Source: Arthrobacter sp. zg-Y1171 (GTDB lineage Bacteria; Actinomycetota; Actinomycetes; Actinomycetales; Micrococcaceae). Taken from it: DNA of 64,000 nucleotides. Where the stretch lies: the NCBI RefSeq assembly GCF_025244845.1, contig NZ_CP104264.1, positions 496,001 to 560,000 of the forward strand. The letters run 5' to 3'. Below are positions 44,519-53,428 of this stretch, piece after piece (position 1 is the stretch's first letter; the number at the start of each line of letters is the position of its first letter). The position numbers and the translations under genes were made by a program. The notes under the pieces are model-generated. The model did no database searches. It saw nothing but the letters and a program-made list of their open reading frames with translations, and was not told the origin of the DNA.

Positions 44519-45232
44519 CTAGCGCTTCTCCGAGGACCGCAGCAGGTAGCCGACGCCGCGCTTGGTCTGGATCAGCGCCGGCGCGTCCGGGCTGCGGTCG
44601 ATCTTGCGGCGCAGGTAGGAGATGTAGGACTCCACGATGGAGGCGTCTCCGTTGAAGTCGTATTCCCAGACGTGGTCCAGGATCTGCGCCTTGGACAGGA
44701 CACGGTTCGGGTTCAGCATCAGGTAGCGCAGCAGCTTGAACTCGGTGGGGGAGAGGTCGATGGTGACGCCGCCGCGGCGTACCTCGTGGGCGTCGTCGTC
44801 GAGCTCCAGATCATCCACGCGGATGACGGCGTCGTCGTCCTCGAGCGGCTGGGTGCGGCGCAGTACGGCACGGATGCGTGCCACCACCTCGTCGAGGCTG
44901 AAGGGCTTGGTGACGTAGTCGTCGCCGCCCACAGTGAGGCCGGTGACCTTGTCCTCGGTGTCGTCACGGGCGGTCAGGAAGACCACGGGGAAGTGCTGTC
45001 CGGCGGCGCGCAGGCGGCGCGTGAGCGTGAAGCCGTCCATATCCGGGAGCATCACGTCCAGGACCGCGAGGTCCGGGTTGTGGGAGTCGACGGCGGCGAG
45101 GGCCTCACGGCCGTTGGCGGCGGCGACGACGTCGAACCCGGCGAACCGCAGCGAGGTGGACAACAGCTCGCGGATGTTGGGCTCATCATCGACAACAAGG
45201 AGGCGTGCTTCGGGTGCAGACGATTTGTTCAC
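44519..45232 (-). CDS. OmpR/PhoP-family response regulator
   Basis: 237 residues. Receiver domain LLVVDDEPNIRELLSTSL with phospho-acceptor Asp59 in LAVLDVMLPDMDGF and the Lys in YVTKPFSLDEVVAR, followed by a winged-helix DNA-binding domain (SPTEFKLLRYLMLNPNRVLSK, SYISYLRRKID, TKRGVGYLLR). The GGDDYVTKPFSLDEVVARIR stretch is very like mycobacterial PhoP. It is first of the two-gene operon with the kinase. Confidence 0.94.
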   Translation of the reverse strand: MNKSSAPEARLLVVDDEPNIRELLSTSLRFAGFDVVAAANGREALAAVDSHNPDLAVLDVMLPDMDGFTLTRRLRAAGQHFPVVFLTARDDTEDKVTGLTVGGDDYVTKPFSLDEVVARIRAVLRRTQPLEDDDAVIRVDDLELDDDAHEVRRGGVTIDLSPTEFKLLRYLMLNPNRVLSKAQILDHVWEYDFNGDASIVESYISYLRRKIDRSPDAPALIQTKRGVGYLLRSSEKR

Positions 45233-45310
45233 CTGCCCAGTTTCTTACATTTAGCTGGACGTTGTCTGTAGGCGGGCAGGATGATTTCTGGAAATGCCCG
45301 GTGAAGCGCG

Positions 45311-46162
45311 CTACGCAAACCGAGGAGGACGCTGGAAACGAACGGACTCGACGAGGTCGACTAAATGGCGGTAGACATTGGCTGAGGGGATGGAAGCCAG
45401 GGTTGCCTGGTCCTCGTCGGCCACCACGCGATAGTGGCCGGCGCCGCCGGCATTCAGATACCCCACACCCTCGTCCGTGGCCGGGTCCATCACGAGATGC
45501 CAGAGGAACCACGGCTGGGACCAGGCATACGCCAAGGCTTCGTCCGCCCCCTCAGGCAGCGGGGCCCCGGAGTCCCGGTGCCTCTCGTTGAGGATCTCCA
45601 CAGGAAAGGCAGCGGGAGAGACAGGCAGGTTCCACGCCGGCGAAATCCCCAGCCATGCCGCGAGAACAGGGAAGAGCTCATGGAGGCTCACGAACTTCAA
45701 CTGCAGCTTTCCGGCGGTGTCCGCGGGTTTTTCGGACGGGCTTGCCAACACGCCCGCCGAGGGGCCGGCGAGCATGAGTGCGTTGGTTCCGTCCAACCAA
45801 ACCTGCAGCTCGGTCGCTTGTCCCAGGGAGGAAGCCCTGAAGTGAAGGACCGCCGCTGGCTGGTCGAGCGGCCTCGTAATGACCTTGCCACCGGGGGTAA
45901 GCCGTCCGGCGCTGTCCAGAAGCCCCGCGTCGGCCAGGACCTTGATAGACGGTCCGTTGCCCGATCGCTCCAACCGTCCTATCCGGCCGTTCTGGGCGAC
46001 CCGGTGCAGCATGGACGCCGCCGCCGGATCGAGCCATGGTCCGTCGGAGGCAAACGGTTGCTTCGCGCGAAGGCCGCTTAAACGCTCGAGAGGGACACCT
46101 GCCAGGCGGCTTGCAACCTCTTCGAGGGAAGGTTCGCGGGTGGGAACGTACATCTCGGTCAC
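45311..46162 (-). CDS. Hypothetical protein, last gene of the ESX-like operon
   Basis: 283 residues, no signal peptide or TM. Contains a mixed alpha/beta core (KVITRPLDQPAAVLHFRASSL, LQVWLDGTNALMLAGPSAGVL, KLQLKFVSLHELFPVLAAWLG). Size, position and lack of export signal would suit a cytosolic ESX substrate chaperone (EspG-like) or an immunity protein, but I cannot see EspG motifs clearly. It begins with GTG inside the stop of the previous gene (GTGA). Both roles are inference from context. Confidence 0.7.
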   Translation of the reverse strand: MTEMYVPTREPSLEEVASRLAGVPLERLSGLRAKQPFASDGPWLDPAAASMLHRVAQNGRIGRLERSGNGPSIKVLADAGLLDSAGRLTPGGKVITRPLDQPAAVLHFRASSLGQATELQVWLDGTNALMLAGPSAGVLASPSEKPADTAGKLQLKFVSLHELFPVLAAWLGISPAWNLPVSPAAFPVEILNERHRDSGAPLPEGADEALAYAWSQPWFLWHLVMDPATDEGVGYLNAGGAGHYRVVADEDQATLASIPSANVYRHLVDLVESVRFQRPPRFA

Positions 46163-46614
46163 GCCGGCTCCTTAATCTGCGCAGACGAGCACATCAGCTC
46201 AAGGACGTCATCGTAGGCACCTAGCTCCGCGGACGCGCACGAGGTGGTAACCAGGACTCCGTGGCCGGCGGTCTGATGCACATCCACCCGGCAGTGCACG
46301 GCGAGTCCGCCGCTGGAATACGTGTACTCGATGATGCGGCCCTCCCCGCGGGCGGGAGGGAACCTGTCCACGGAAATAAAGTAGACGTCCTGCAGCATGG
46401 CGTGGGCGTAGGAGAGGACCAGTGTGCTCAGTTTCTCCATGCTGCCGGTGTACGGAAAGCTGTTGACGACAACGCTCGGACGGAAGGACCCTTCAGCAAC
46501 CACGGGTGCGGCCAGGACCAGATCAGCGGAATCCGTTAGACCGCCGATTTCCCAGTCATGCGGCCTGCCGATGGAACAAAACCGGGATTCTTCACGCAAT
46601 AGTGGTTCCAGCAT
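46159..46614 (-). CDS. Hypothetical protein, possibly Mog1/LpqN-like fold
   Basis: 151 residues without a signal peptide. The strand-rich pattern around FRPSVVVNSFPYTGSMEKLSTLVLSYAHAMLQDVYFISVDRF and TYSSGGLAVHCRVDVHQ recalls the Mog1/PsbP-like fold of LpqN and related proteins. GGAAGG and AAGGG just upstream favour the ATG at 46614. It starts 4 bases after the membrane-protein stop. Function unknown; associated with the ESX-like module. Confidence 0.7.
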   Translation of the reverse strand: MLEPLLREESRFCSIGRPHDWEIGGLTDSADLVLAAPVVAEGSFRPSVVVNSFPYTGSMEKLSTLVLSYAHAMLQDVYFISVDRFPPARGEGRIIEYTYSSGGLAVHCRVDVHQTAGHGVLVTTSCASAELGAYDDVLELMCSSAQIKEPA

Positions 46615-46618
46615 TCCC

Positions 46619-47041
46619 TTACCTTCCGGCACGCTTACGCACCCACGTGGTGACCGGGTCGCCGCCGGTATGCAATATGTCTTCCTTCACGGCGCCGTTA
46701 TCGATCCACCGGCGGTACCAAGCCGGAAGAAGGGGCCTGGGCAACCGGGTCACGGCGGCGATGCACAGGAGGACTGACAGTCCGCCCAGCGCCTGAAAGC
46801 CAATACCCAGGAAATCAGGCGCACGTAGGCTTCCCGCCACTCCTGCTGATGCTCCGAAAACCACGGCAAGCCCGGCATAAAGCATCAAGAAACCGAACTG
46901 CGGATGTTTCCCCATTTCATATGCCATCATGTGGCGGACCCACCGCCGCCACTTACCGCGGTAAGCAGCAATTCCGGATATGAGCATTGCTGCGCCAACC
47001 GTATATATACCGATCCAGACCAAGTATTCCTGCATTACCAT
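46619..47041 (-). CDS. Small integral membrane protein of the ESX-like operon
   Basis: About 140 residues with three to four hydrophobic segments: YLVWIGIYTVGAAMLISGIAA, FGFLMLYAGLAVVFGASAGVAG and FLGIGFQALGGLSVLLCIAAV. Its first codons overlap the end of the glycine-zipper gene, so it is translated with it. A small multi-TM protein encoded immediately after a glycine-zipper substrate is what a membrane-toxin immunity protein would look like (inference). The start may be ATG 47041 or 47035. Confidence 0.72.
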   Translation of the reverse strand: MVMQEYLVWIGIYTVGAAMLISGIAAYRGKWRRWVRHMMAYEMGKHPQFGFLMLYAGLAVVFGASAGVAGSLRAPDFLGIGFQALGGLSVLLCIAAVTRLPRPLLPAWYRRWIDNGAVKEDILHTGGDPVTTWVRKRAGR

Positions 47042-48183
47042 AGTGAACCCCAGAACTCCTTGACTGCGCCATTCCATGAGTCCTCATGGCTTTTACCTTC
47101 GGTCTTGTCCTGGGCGTAACTGCCCGCAGCCTCGCCGGCTGCTCCGCCGAAGAATCCGCCGACAAAGCCGCCGACGATGCCGCCGATCAGGGTTCCCGGG
47201 CCCGGGAAAATGGACCCGATGGCGGCTCCCGCCGCCGCACCCGCCCAAGCGCCGCCTGCTCCGCCCAAGGCAGATCCCGTGGTTTCGAAAGCCACGTTTT
47301 TGGCCGCACTCGCTACCCGCTCGCCCGTGTCATATTCGGGATGGTCTATCAGGTCCTGGTTCCACTCTTCGGTCACGTTGTCATAAATGGAGAGGCCGAT
47401 GTCCAGTGCGCCCAGCGCATTACCCGCCCGTTTCGCCCACGGAGGCATATTGGCCAGTTCATCATTGGCCACCAGAACGGTGCGCTCGTATTCGTGCTGT
47501 TGTATGCGCAGTTCCACGGTGGTGGTTAGCGTGGCCCGAGTGGCCGGAACCACGGTGCCGTCTGCATAGGTAATAAATACCCGGCTGATGTCGAGGGTCT
47601 GGACGTGGACGGTGCTGGAAACAGTGACCCGCACCCTTTCCTGATGGATCCTGGTCAGAACATTGTCGGCCGCATCATTGGCTATGTCCCAAGCGGGGGT
47701 GTCCGTAAAGCCGGGAGAATCGGGGAGCTTGGCCGGGTCGGCCTGCCGGATGGCTGCGGCGCAGGCTTCCTCCGCAGCAGCGTACTCCTGCGCCAGGGCG
47801 GAGATGCCGGCGGCAACTTCAGCTTCCTTGTTCTTGCCGTAATCAGGATCGTCATCAGTTGATTCGGGATAGGAGGTGCCGGCCGCCGAAACGAGCTCCC
47901 TGTGCCGGGCCTGCATGCCGCGGACCGCCTCCGCGAAGGTGTTCAACGCAGATTCGATCAGGAGGGTCACAATCTGCGCTTCGTCAGTGAAGACGGTTAC
48001 CGGCTTCATCGCTTCGTACACCAGCGCCTGTTCCGGGGCCTGATAATGCGGCTGAACGCCGTTCCAGATAGTAACAAGCTCGTTTCCGGACTGGGCGGCA
48101 CGGGTACCGGAGGCCGCGATCAGCGCGGCATCGGAAATAATCAGGTCCGGGTCCGGAAGGACCGGCAGCGCATCCGCACTCAT
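47035..48183 (-). CDS. Putative type VII-exported protein with C-terminal glycine-zipper segment
   Basis: 382 residues. Residues 1-170 are helical with acidic and Ala-rich stretches, resembling an LXG/ESX-type N-terminal targeting region (VTLLIESALNTFAEAVRGMQARH). The middle (~175-245) is beta-rich (VRVTVSSTVHVQTLDISRVF). Residues ~305-365 are an Ala/Gly-rich hydrophobic run with GxxxG repeats (IGGIVGGFVGGFFGGAAG). No Sec signal. Glycine zippers of this kind occur in membrane-perturbing type VII toxins; no enzymatic toxin motif is visible. It overlaps its upstream and downstream genes. Confidence 0.72.
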   Translation of the reverse strand: MSADALPVLPDPDLIISDAALIAASGTRAAQSGNELVTIWNGVQPHYQAPEQALVYEAMKPVTVFTDEAQIVTLLIESALNTFAEAVRGMQARHRELVSAAGTSYPESTDDDPDYGKNKEAEVAAGISALAQEYAAAEEACAAAIRQADPAKLPDSPGFTDTPAWDIANDAADNVLTRIHQERVRVTVSSTVHVQTLDISRVFITYADGTVVPATRATLTTTVELRIQQHEYERTVLVANDELANMPPWAKRAGNALGALDIGLSIYDNVTEEWNQDLIDHPEYDTGERVASAAKNVAFETTGSALGGAGGAWAGAAAGAAIGSIFPGPGTLIGGIVGGFVGGFFGGAAGEAAGSYAQDKTEGKSHEDSWNGAVKEFWGSLW

Positions 48184-48527
48184 TTGTCCGCCTCCGGATC
48201 TACGCTGGGAGCAGCGATGGATGCCTGCTGATTGGCGGTCTCCGCCATAACCTGGTCGCCGTCGATGTACGCATGGATAGCATTTGCGGTTTCATCAAGA
48301 ACTTTATCGGCGCGCTGAACTGCACTCGCTACCAGCGGGCCCAGGTAGCCCTCATAGACTTCCATCAATGCGCCGGTGATAAGTCCGCTGTTGACACTTT
48401 CCGCAGCGCCCGTCAGGGCATTCCGAAGAACGTTTCCTTCCGTGCCAAGTTCTCGGTGTTCTGTTCTGGCTTGAACTATCACGCCCCGGGTTCCCGCGAC
48501 GTCGATATCCCACCCATTAAGTGACAT
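48180..48527 (-). CDS. ESX-like small helical protein (DUF6507-like)
   Basis: 115 residues, first gene of the operon. It opens MSLNGWDIDVAGTRGVIVQA, an opening I associate with the DUF6507 family, then two long helices. No W-x-G turn, but length and helical content are those of type VII partner proteins. It shares an ATGA overlap with the large substrate-like gene, as do Esx/LXG-chaperone pairs. Confidence 0.72.
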   Translation of the reverse strand: MSLNGWDIDVAGTRGVIVQARTEHRELGTEGNVLRNALTGAAESVNSGLITGALMEVYEGYLGPLVASAVQRADKVLDETANAIHAYIDGDQVMAETANQQASIAAPSVDPEADK

Positions 48528-48702
48528 CCCCCATTATCCTTCCCCCTGCAAAAAAGCTCCGCCAGCGACACCGGTTTACCGTATGTCCTTGGACAAGCGC
48601 ATGTCCATGGGGAGAACTACCCATGGACATCAGCGCAATTGCCAAAGCGCCCAATATGCGTTCCAGGCCTTTTGCAATAAGCAGTTTGCCAGATAGGCGG
48701 AT

Positions 48703-48727
48703 ATGCCGCTCGGAGGGAAAGCGGCAT
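48703..48727 (-). terminator. Weak hairpin in the gap before the ESX-like operon
   Basis: ATGCCGCT-N9-AGCGGCAT forms an 8-bp stem 68 bases after the helicase stop. The 267-base gap (48528-48794) is otherwise featureless to me and should hold the operon promoter. Confidence 0.4.
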
Positions 48728-48794
48728 CGGTCTTTTGGCGATACGGCGTTATGGGCGCAGAGGGGAAGGTCCCTCGCCGAAGCCGTGCCCGGGG

Positions 48795-50441
48795 CTACAC
48801 CGGCTTTTCGATGTCCGTGGCGTCCAGGATGGAATAGGCATAGCCCTGCTCCGCGAGGAACCGCTGCCGCTTGGCCGCGAAGTCCTGGTCCAGGGTGTCA
48901 CGGGCAACAACGGTGTAGAAGTGGGCTGCCTTGCCGTCCGCCTTGGGTCGCAGCAGCCGGCCCAGCCGCTGGGCCTCTTCCTGCCGGGAGCCGAAGGAGC
49001 CGGAGACCTGGATGGCCACGGACGCCTCGGGCAGGTCGATGGAGAAGTTCGCAACCTTGGACACCACGAGGGTGCTCAGTGCACCTTCCCGGAATTCGTT
49101 GAAGAGCCGCTGGCGTTCCTTCACCGGGGTGTCACCCTTGATCACCGGTGCGTCCAGTCGCTCGGAAAGTTCGTCCAGCTGGTCCAGATACTGTCCGATC
49201 ACCAGGGTCTGCTCGCCGGCATGGCGCTTCACCAGCTTTTCGACGACGCCGGTCTTGGTTTCCGACGTCGAGCACAGCCGGTACTTGTCCCCGTCTTCGG
49301 CCATGGCGTAGGCCACGCGCTCATCCCGCGGCAGGTCCACCCGGACCTCGATGCACTCGGCGGGCGCAATGTAGCCCTGCGCCTCGATGTCCTTCCACGG
49401 GGCGTCGTAACGCTTGGGGCCGATCAACGAGAAGACCTCGCCCTCGCGGCCGTCCTCGCGGACCAGGGTGGCGGTCAGGCCCAGCCGGCGCCGGGCCTGC
49501 AGGTCCGCGGTCATCCGGAAAATGGGTGCGGGCAGCAGATGCACCTCGTCGTAGATGATCAGGCCCCAGTCGTTGGCGTCCAGCAGTTCCAGGTGCGGAT
49601 ACAGCCCGCCCCGCTTGAGCGTCAGGACCTGGTAGGTGGCGATGGTGACCGGGCGGACTTCCTTCACCGCGCCGGAGTATTCGCCGATTTCATCCTCGGT
49701 CAGCGACGTGCGCTTCAGCAGCTCATCCTTCCACTGCCGGGCGGAGACGGTGTTGGTCACCAGGATGAGGGTGGTGGTGGAGCTGGTGGCCATGGCCGCC
49801 GCCCCGACCAGGGTTTTGCCCGCACCGCAGGGCAGCACCACCACGCCGGAACCGCCGGCCCAGAAGTTCTCGGTGGCGAGCTTCTGGTAGGGGCGCAGCG
49901 CCCAGCCGTCCTCATTGAGCAGGATCGGATGCGGCGTGCCGTCCACGTAACCGGCCAGGTCTTCGGCGGGCCAGCCCAGTTTCAGCAGCAGCTGCTTGAG
50001 CTGGCCGCGCATGGCGGACTGCACCACGACGGTTTCGCCGTCGATCCGCGGGCCGAGCAGCGGCTGGATCTTCTTGGCATGCATTACTTCTTCGAGCACC
50101 GGATAGTCGTTGGTGCGAAGCACCAGCCCGTGCTGGGGATCCTTCTCCAGCCGCAGCCGCCCGTACCGGGACATGGTTTCTTCAATGTCGATCAGCAGCG
50201 AGTGCGGTACGGGGAAGCGGGAGTACATAAGCAGCGTGTTGAGGACCTGTTCGGCGTCGAGTCCCGCGGCCCGCGCATTCCACAGTCCCAGCGGCGTCAG
50301 CCGGTAACTGTGGATGTGCTCGGGGGCACGCTCGAGTTCGGCGAAAGCCGCGATGGCGTGCCGGGCCTCGGTTGCCTGTTCATGATCGACCTCCAGAAGA
50401 ATCGTCTTATCGCTCTGGACAATCAACGGTCCGTCAACCAT
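48795..50441 (-). CDS. XPB/Ssl2-type DNA repair helicase
   Basis: 548 residues, superfamily 2. An N-terminal damage-recognition-like region, then helicase motif I VVLPCGAGKTLVGAAAM, DEVHLLPAP (DEAH-type II), LGLTATLVREDG (III), and QRLGRLLRPKADGKAAHFY (VI). The R-E-D motif of XPB appears in ATLVRED. XPB in bacteria unwinds DNA 3'-5'. Its first 8 bases overlap the preceding gene, which supplies a probable partner. Confidence 0.93.
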   Translation of the reverse strand: MVDGPLIVQSDKTILLEVDHEQATEARHAIAAFAELERAPEHIHSYRLTPLGLWNARAAGLDAEQVLNTLLMYSRFPVPHSLLIDIEETMSRYGRLRLEKDPQHGLVLRTNDYPVLEEVMHAKKIQPLLGPRIDGETVVVQSAMRGQLKQLLLKLGWPAEDLAGYVDGTPHPILLNEDGWALRPYQKLATENFWAGGSGVVVLPCGAGKTLVGAAAMATSSTTTLILVTNTVSARQWKDELLKRTSLTEDEIGEYSGAVKEVRPVTIATYQVLTLKRGGLYPHLELLDANDWGLIIYDEVHLLPAPIFRMTADLQARRRLGLTATLVREDGREGEVFSLIGPKRYDAPWKDIEAQGYIAPAECIEVRVDLPRDERVAYAMAEDGDKYRLCSTSETKTGVVEKLVKRHAGEQTLVIGQYLDQLDELSERLDAPVIKGDTPVKERQRLFNEFREGALSTLVVSKVANFSIDLPEASVAIQVSGSFGSRQEEAQRLGRLLRPKADGKAAHFYTVVARDTLDQDFAAKRQRFLAEQGYAYSILDATDIEKPV

Positions 50442-52866
50442 GTGCCGGGCTACCCTCCACTATTTCCACGTCCATAATCCGGTGTACTGACACTGTGCGT
50501 TCGACGTCGCTGCGCGGGTCATAGACCCGGACCCTGCCGTCGCTCACTGACAGGGGAACGAAAATCTCCTGCCGCTGATTCCCCTGGGCATCCACCACGC
50601 CCATCCGCACCGAACTCTTGGTCCGGATGGCCTTGCGCAGGGTTTCCAGGCTGACCAGGGACTGGCTCTCGCCCGCGTGCGGGACGGGTCCTCCGCCGCG
50701 CAGTGCGGCCAGCTGCCGGTCCAGGTCCTCATCCGTAAGTTCCCACGGATTCAGCCGGGCCCGGGAGGAGGACGGCGCCGGCACAGGGATCATCCGATGG
50801 GAGCCGACCGGCTTGCGTGCCGGGCCTTCCAGCGCCGGGGGATAGCCGAGCTCCCGAAGGGAAAAGGTGAGTTCCTTAGCCGGCACATTGGCTGCGACCA
50901 CCGTCGGGGCCAACCGCACCAGGCCCAGCGAAGCGGTCCGCGGGTCCGCCAGCAGGGCGTTCAACCCGGCCTCGTCATCACTGCGCAGATAAGATCCCGC
51001 CGCACCCACCCGCAGCCGGCCGTACCGGGCTGCCGTGTCCTCCACCAAGTAGCGCAGCGGCTGGGGGACATCCGTTGCGGAATGCTGGTGCAGGAAGGCG
51101 AGGATGCCGTCGGCGTCGAGCCCTTCATCGAGTGCCCGCCGGATGGACTCGGCCGAGAACCGGTAGATCGTTGCCGGGCCCTGGCCTTCCGCCGTGGAAA
51201 TCAGGGCCAGCTCCCGGGCGACGCCGGGCTCCAGATACCCGGGCGCCACCGCCGTGAGGTCAGCCTGCAGCAGGAAGGAGTTCAATGGCGCAGGCAGGGC
51301 GTCACGCAGTACGGAGGTGGCACGGGCATAGTCGCTGCCGGCAACGGCCGACCCCAGCACGGTCAACGCCCCTGAACCGAGCAGCCCCAGCTGGGCTGCC
51401 TCCTTCAGGATGCCCGGAACCAGCCGGGCAAAACGCCGCTGCAGCCGCGGCTGGTGCCAGGTCAGGGCACTGATGAGGTCCTCGGTGTCGAAGGCACCGA
51501 CAGTTTCGTTTTCGCCCGCGCCCTCGACGTCGGATAGCAGGGCAAGCATTTCCAGTGCCCGACGGCGGACGACGGGGGCGTCCGGGCGGGAAACTTCTGC
51601 GGCCAGCGCGTTCACTGCTCCGCCTGCTGGCAGGGGTGCGCCCACCAGGGACGGTGCGCGGTCCGCATCCAGCCAGGCTTCCACCAATCGGCGCCACTGA
51701 TCCTCACGGTTCTGGGTAAGCCAGGTTCCCTCGGTGGTGCCCCAGCGTGAGGTTGCAGCATCCAGGGTGATCAGCCCGGCCAGGGCCGCCAGCTCAAGCA
51801 GCCAGGACGTAGCGGCACCGTCGAGCCGCAGCGATTCCGAGAGACGGCGCACTTCGCGCACGCCAACGCCTCCGGAGCGGAGCGTCCCGATCGGGTTCTC
51901 GGCCGCAAGCGCCAGCAGTTCCGTAACCAGCCGCAGGGTTTCCGCCACCGCTCCAAACGCGGCGTTGTCCCGCAGGTTGCGGGCGACGTTGCGGGGAACC
52001 GGCCGGGGCGCTTCCAACTGGAAGTCCGCGACGATTACATGGCCCCGGGAGGCCTGGCCCACCGGCCGCGGAAGTTCCACGTGAAGCGCGTCCAAGGGGA
52101 CCAGGAGGCCACGGGCCACGAGCCACTCCACCGGGGTGGGGGAGGGGTTGTCCAGGACGGCCCGTCCCATGGCGGCTTTCTTGGGGATGGTGCCCACCGG
52201 TGAATACTTGAACCGGCGAAGCAGGTCTGCTGTCTGCGGCGGAGCGCCCTCCATTAGCGTCGCCCAGCCCGCAGGATCAGAGACCAGATGATGCAGGGAA
52301 TGGGCGGCGGTGGCGGGGGTGTCTGCCTTCTCTATGGGCAGTCCGCTGCTGCGCAGCCCCTCGACGATGCCTACCAGGCGTTGCCCGAACTCCGGATGCT
52401 GGGCCGCCAAGGTGGAATACGGCCTTCCCAGCCCGGCTGGGTAGGCGCCCAGCGCCTCGCCGAGGACCGAGACGGGTAGATAGAACCGGCGGGAGGCATC
52501 AGCTTTCGGTGCTCCGGGGTGCGGCTTGGCCCGCCGCAGCAGGGCCAGGGAATGCAGGTGGCCCAGGATCGCATCGAGGGATTTGATGGTTGAGCCCGAG
52601 ATTGTTGTTTTCAACCATGAAGCGGTGGTGCTGAGCTGGGAATCTTCGTTGGTGGTCAGGTCCACCGCTTCCAGGACCTGCAGCTGCGGTGCCGTCAGTT
52701 TTTCGAGGATCCGCTGGACGCTGACGCGTGTCGAAGCACGCGCTGCGAGAGCCTGGAAGTCCGGCACGGCGGGGAGCGCCAGGTCGGGCCGGGCCGCGAG
52801 CAATTCACGCAGTTGGTCATCACTGCGTGCTGCTAAATCTTCGGCCAAGGCTCGAATCGCGGACAT
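50434..52866 (-). CDS. Helicase-associated (XPB-partner) domain protein
   Basis: 810 residues. The N-terminus has a winged-helix pattern (ALAEDLAARSDDQLRELLAARPDL) and the C-terminal ~120 residues (SLRELGYPPALEGP, VRMGVVDAQGNQRQEIFVPLSVSDGRVRVYDPRS) match the 'helicase conserved C-terminal/XPB-Ssl2' associated domain, related to WYL-like folds. No ATPase motif. It overlaps the XPB gene by 8 bases, so both are made together. The ATG at 52866 is preferred over a GTG three codons upstream. A DNA-binding subunit of the helicase is the likely role. Confidence 0.85.
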   Translation of the reverse strand: MSAIRALAEDLAARSDDQLRELLAARPDLALPAVPDFQALAARASTRVSVQRILEKLTAPQLQVLEAVDLTTNEDSQLSTTASWLKTTISGSTIKSLDAILGHLHSLALLRRAKPHPGAPKADASRRFYLPVSVLGEALGAYPAGLGRPYSTLAAQHPEFGQRLVGIVEGLRSSGLPIEKADTPATAAHSLHHLVSDPAGWATLMEGAPPQTADLLRRFKYSPVGTIPKKAAMGRAVLDNPSPTPVEWLVARGLLVPLDALHVELPRPVGQASRGHVIVADFQLEAPRPVPRNVARNLRDNAAFGAVAETLRLVTELLALAAENPIGTLRSGGVGVREVRRLSESLRLDGAATSWLLELAALAGLITLDAATSRWGTTEGTWLTQNREDQWRRLVEAWLDADRAPSLVGAPLPAGGAVNALAAEVSRPDAPVVRRRALEMLALLSDVEGAGENETVGAFDTEDLISALTWHQPRLQRRFARLVPGILKEAAQLGLLGSGALTVLGSAVAGSDYARATSVLRDALPAPLNSFLLQADLTAVAPGYLEPGVARELALISTAEGQGPATIYRFSAESIRRALDEGLDADGILAFLHQHSATDVPQPLRYLVEDTAARYGRLRVGAAGSYLRSDDEAGLNALLADPRTASLGLVRLAPTVVAANVPAKELTFSLRELGYPPALEGPARKPVGSHRMIPVPAPSSSRARLNPWELTDEDLDRQLAALRGGGPVPHAGESQSLVSLETLRKAIRTKSSVRMGVVDAQGNQRQEIFVPLSVSDGRVRVYDPRSDVERTVSVHRIMDVEIVEGSPAHG

Positions 52867-52905
52867 CAAAACCACGTTACCTGAGTGGGGAGAAAAACGG
52901 ACCGA

Positions 52906-53217
52906 TCAGCCCCGGCGCCGCCGCCTGATTCCGTCGATCACCAGGCCCGCCATAAGCAGGAACGCGAGGGGGAGTGCGTAGAGGGATGCGGCAATGAGCC
53001 AAGGCGCCACTGCCTGGCTCCCGAGGTAGAGGATCAGCACCGCAGCGAGCGTACCCAGTCCGAACAGTGCCAGCGCGGCCGCAAGGACGGCAGTAAACCG
53101 GCGGAACGGCGACTTGCGGGGAGGAACTCGGGGATCCGGTGATGTGTGGGGTGCCGGAAACTGCTTCTCTGCGCGTGCCGCGGGGACCCGGACCTTCTCC
53201 GGTGGGGTGTTGCTCAT
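52906..53217 (-). CDS. Small membrane protein
   Basis: 103 residues. A charged N-terminus (MSNTPPEKVRVPAARAEK) and two TM helices, FTAVLAAALALFGLGTLAAVLILYLG and LIAASLYALPLAFLLMAGLVIDG, ending in RRRRRG. Uncharacterised. It is the probable first gene of a unit with the helicase pair (gap 39 bases). Confidence 0.75.
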   Translation of the reverse strand: MSNTPPEKVRVPAARAEKQFPAPHTSPDPRVPPRKSPFRRFTAVLAAALALFGLGTLAAVLILYLGSQAVAPWLIAASLYALPLAFLLMAGLVIDGIRRRRRG

Positions 53218-53428
53218 GGTAATTAACGCTAACAGCGGAAAACCGCGGGACAAAGGGGAGGCCTTGGTGCCCCATTCCCGTGTCGGGATATTCTAAAGGG
53301 AACAGACTTCCCCGTAGTATCACCAAAGGTACTCCGGCGCCGCTTCGGGCCTGGCGGGCCAACGCGGGTCACGACCATTCCTGCAGCAGGTGTCCTGCTG
53401 CGATTAAACTAAGAACGAGGTAACCGAA

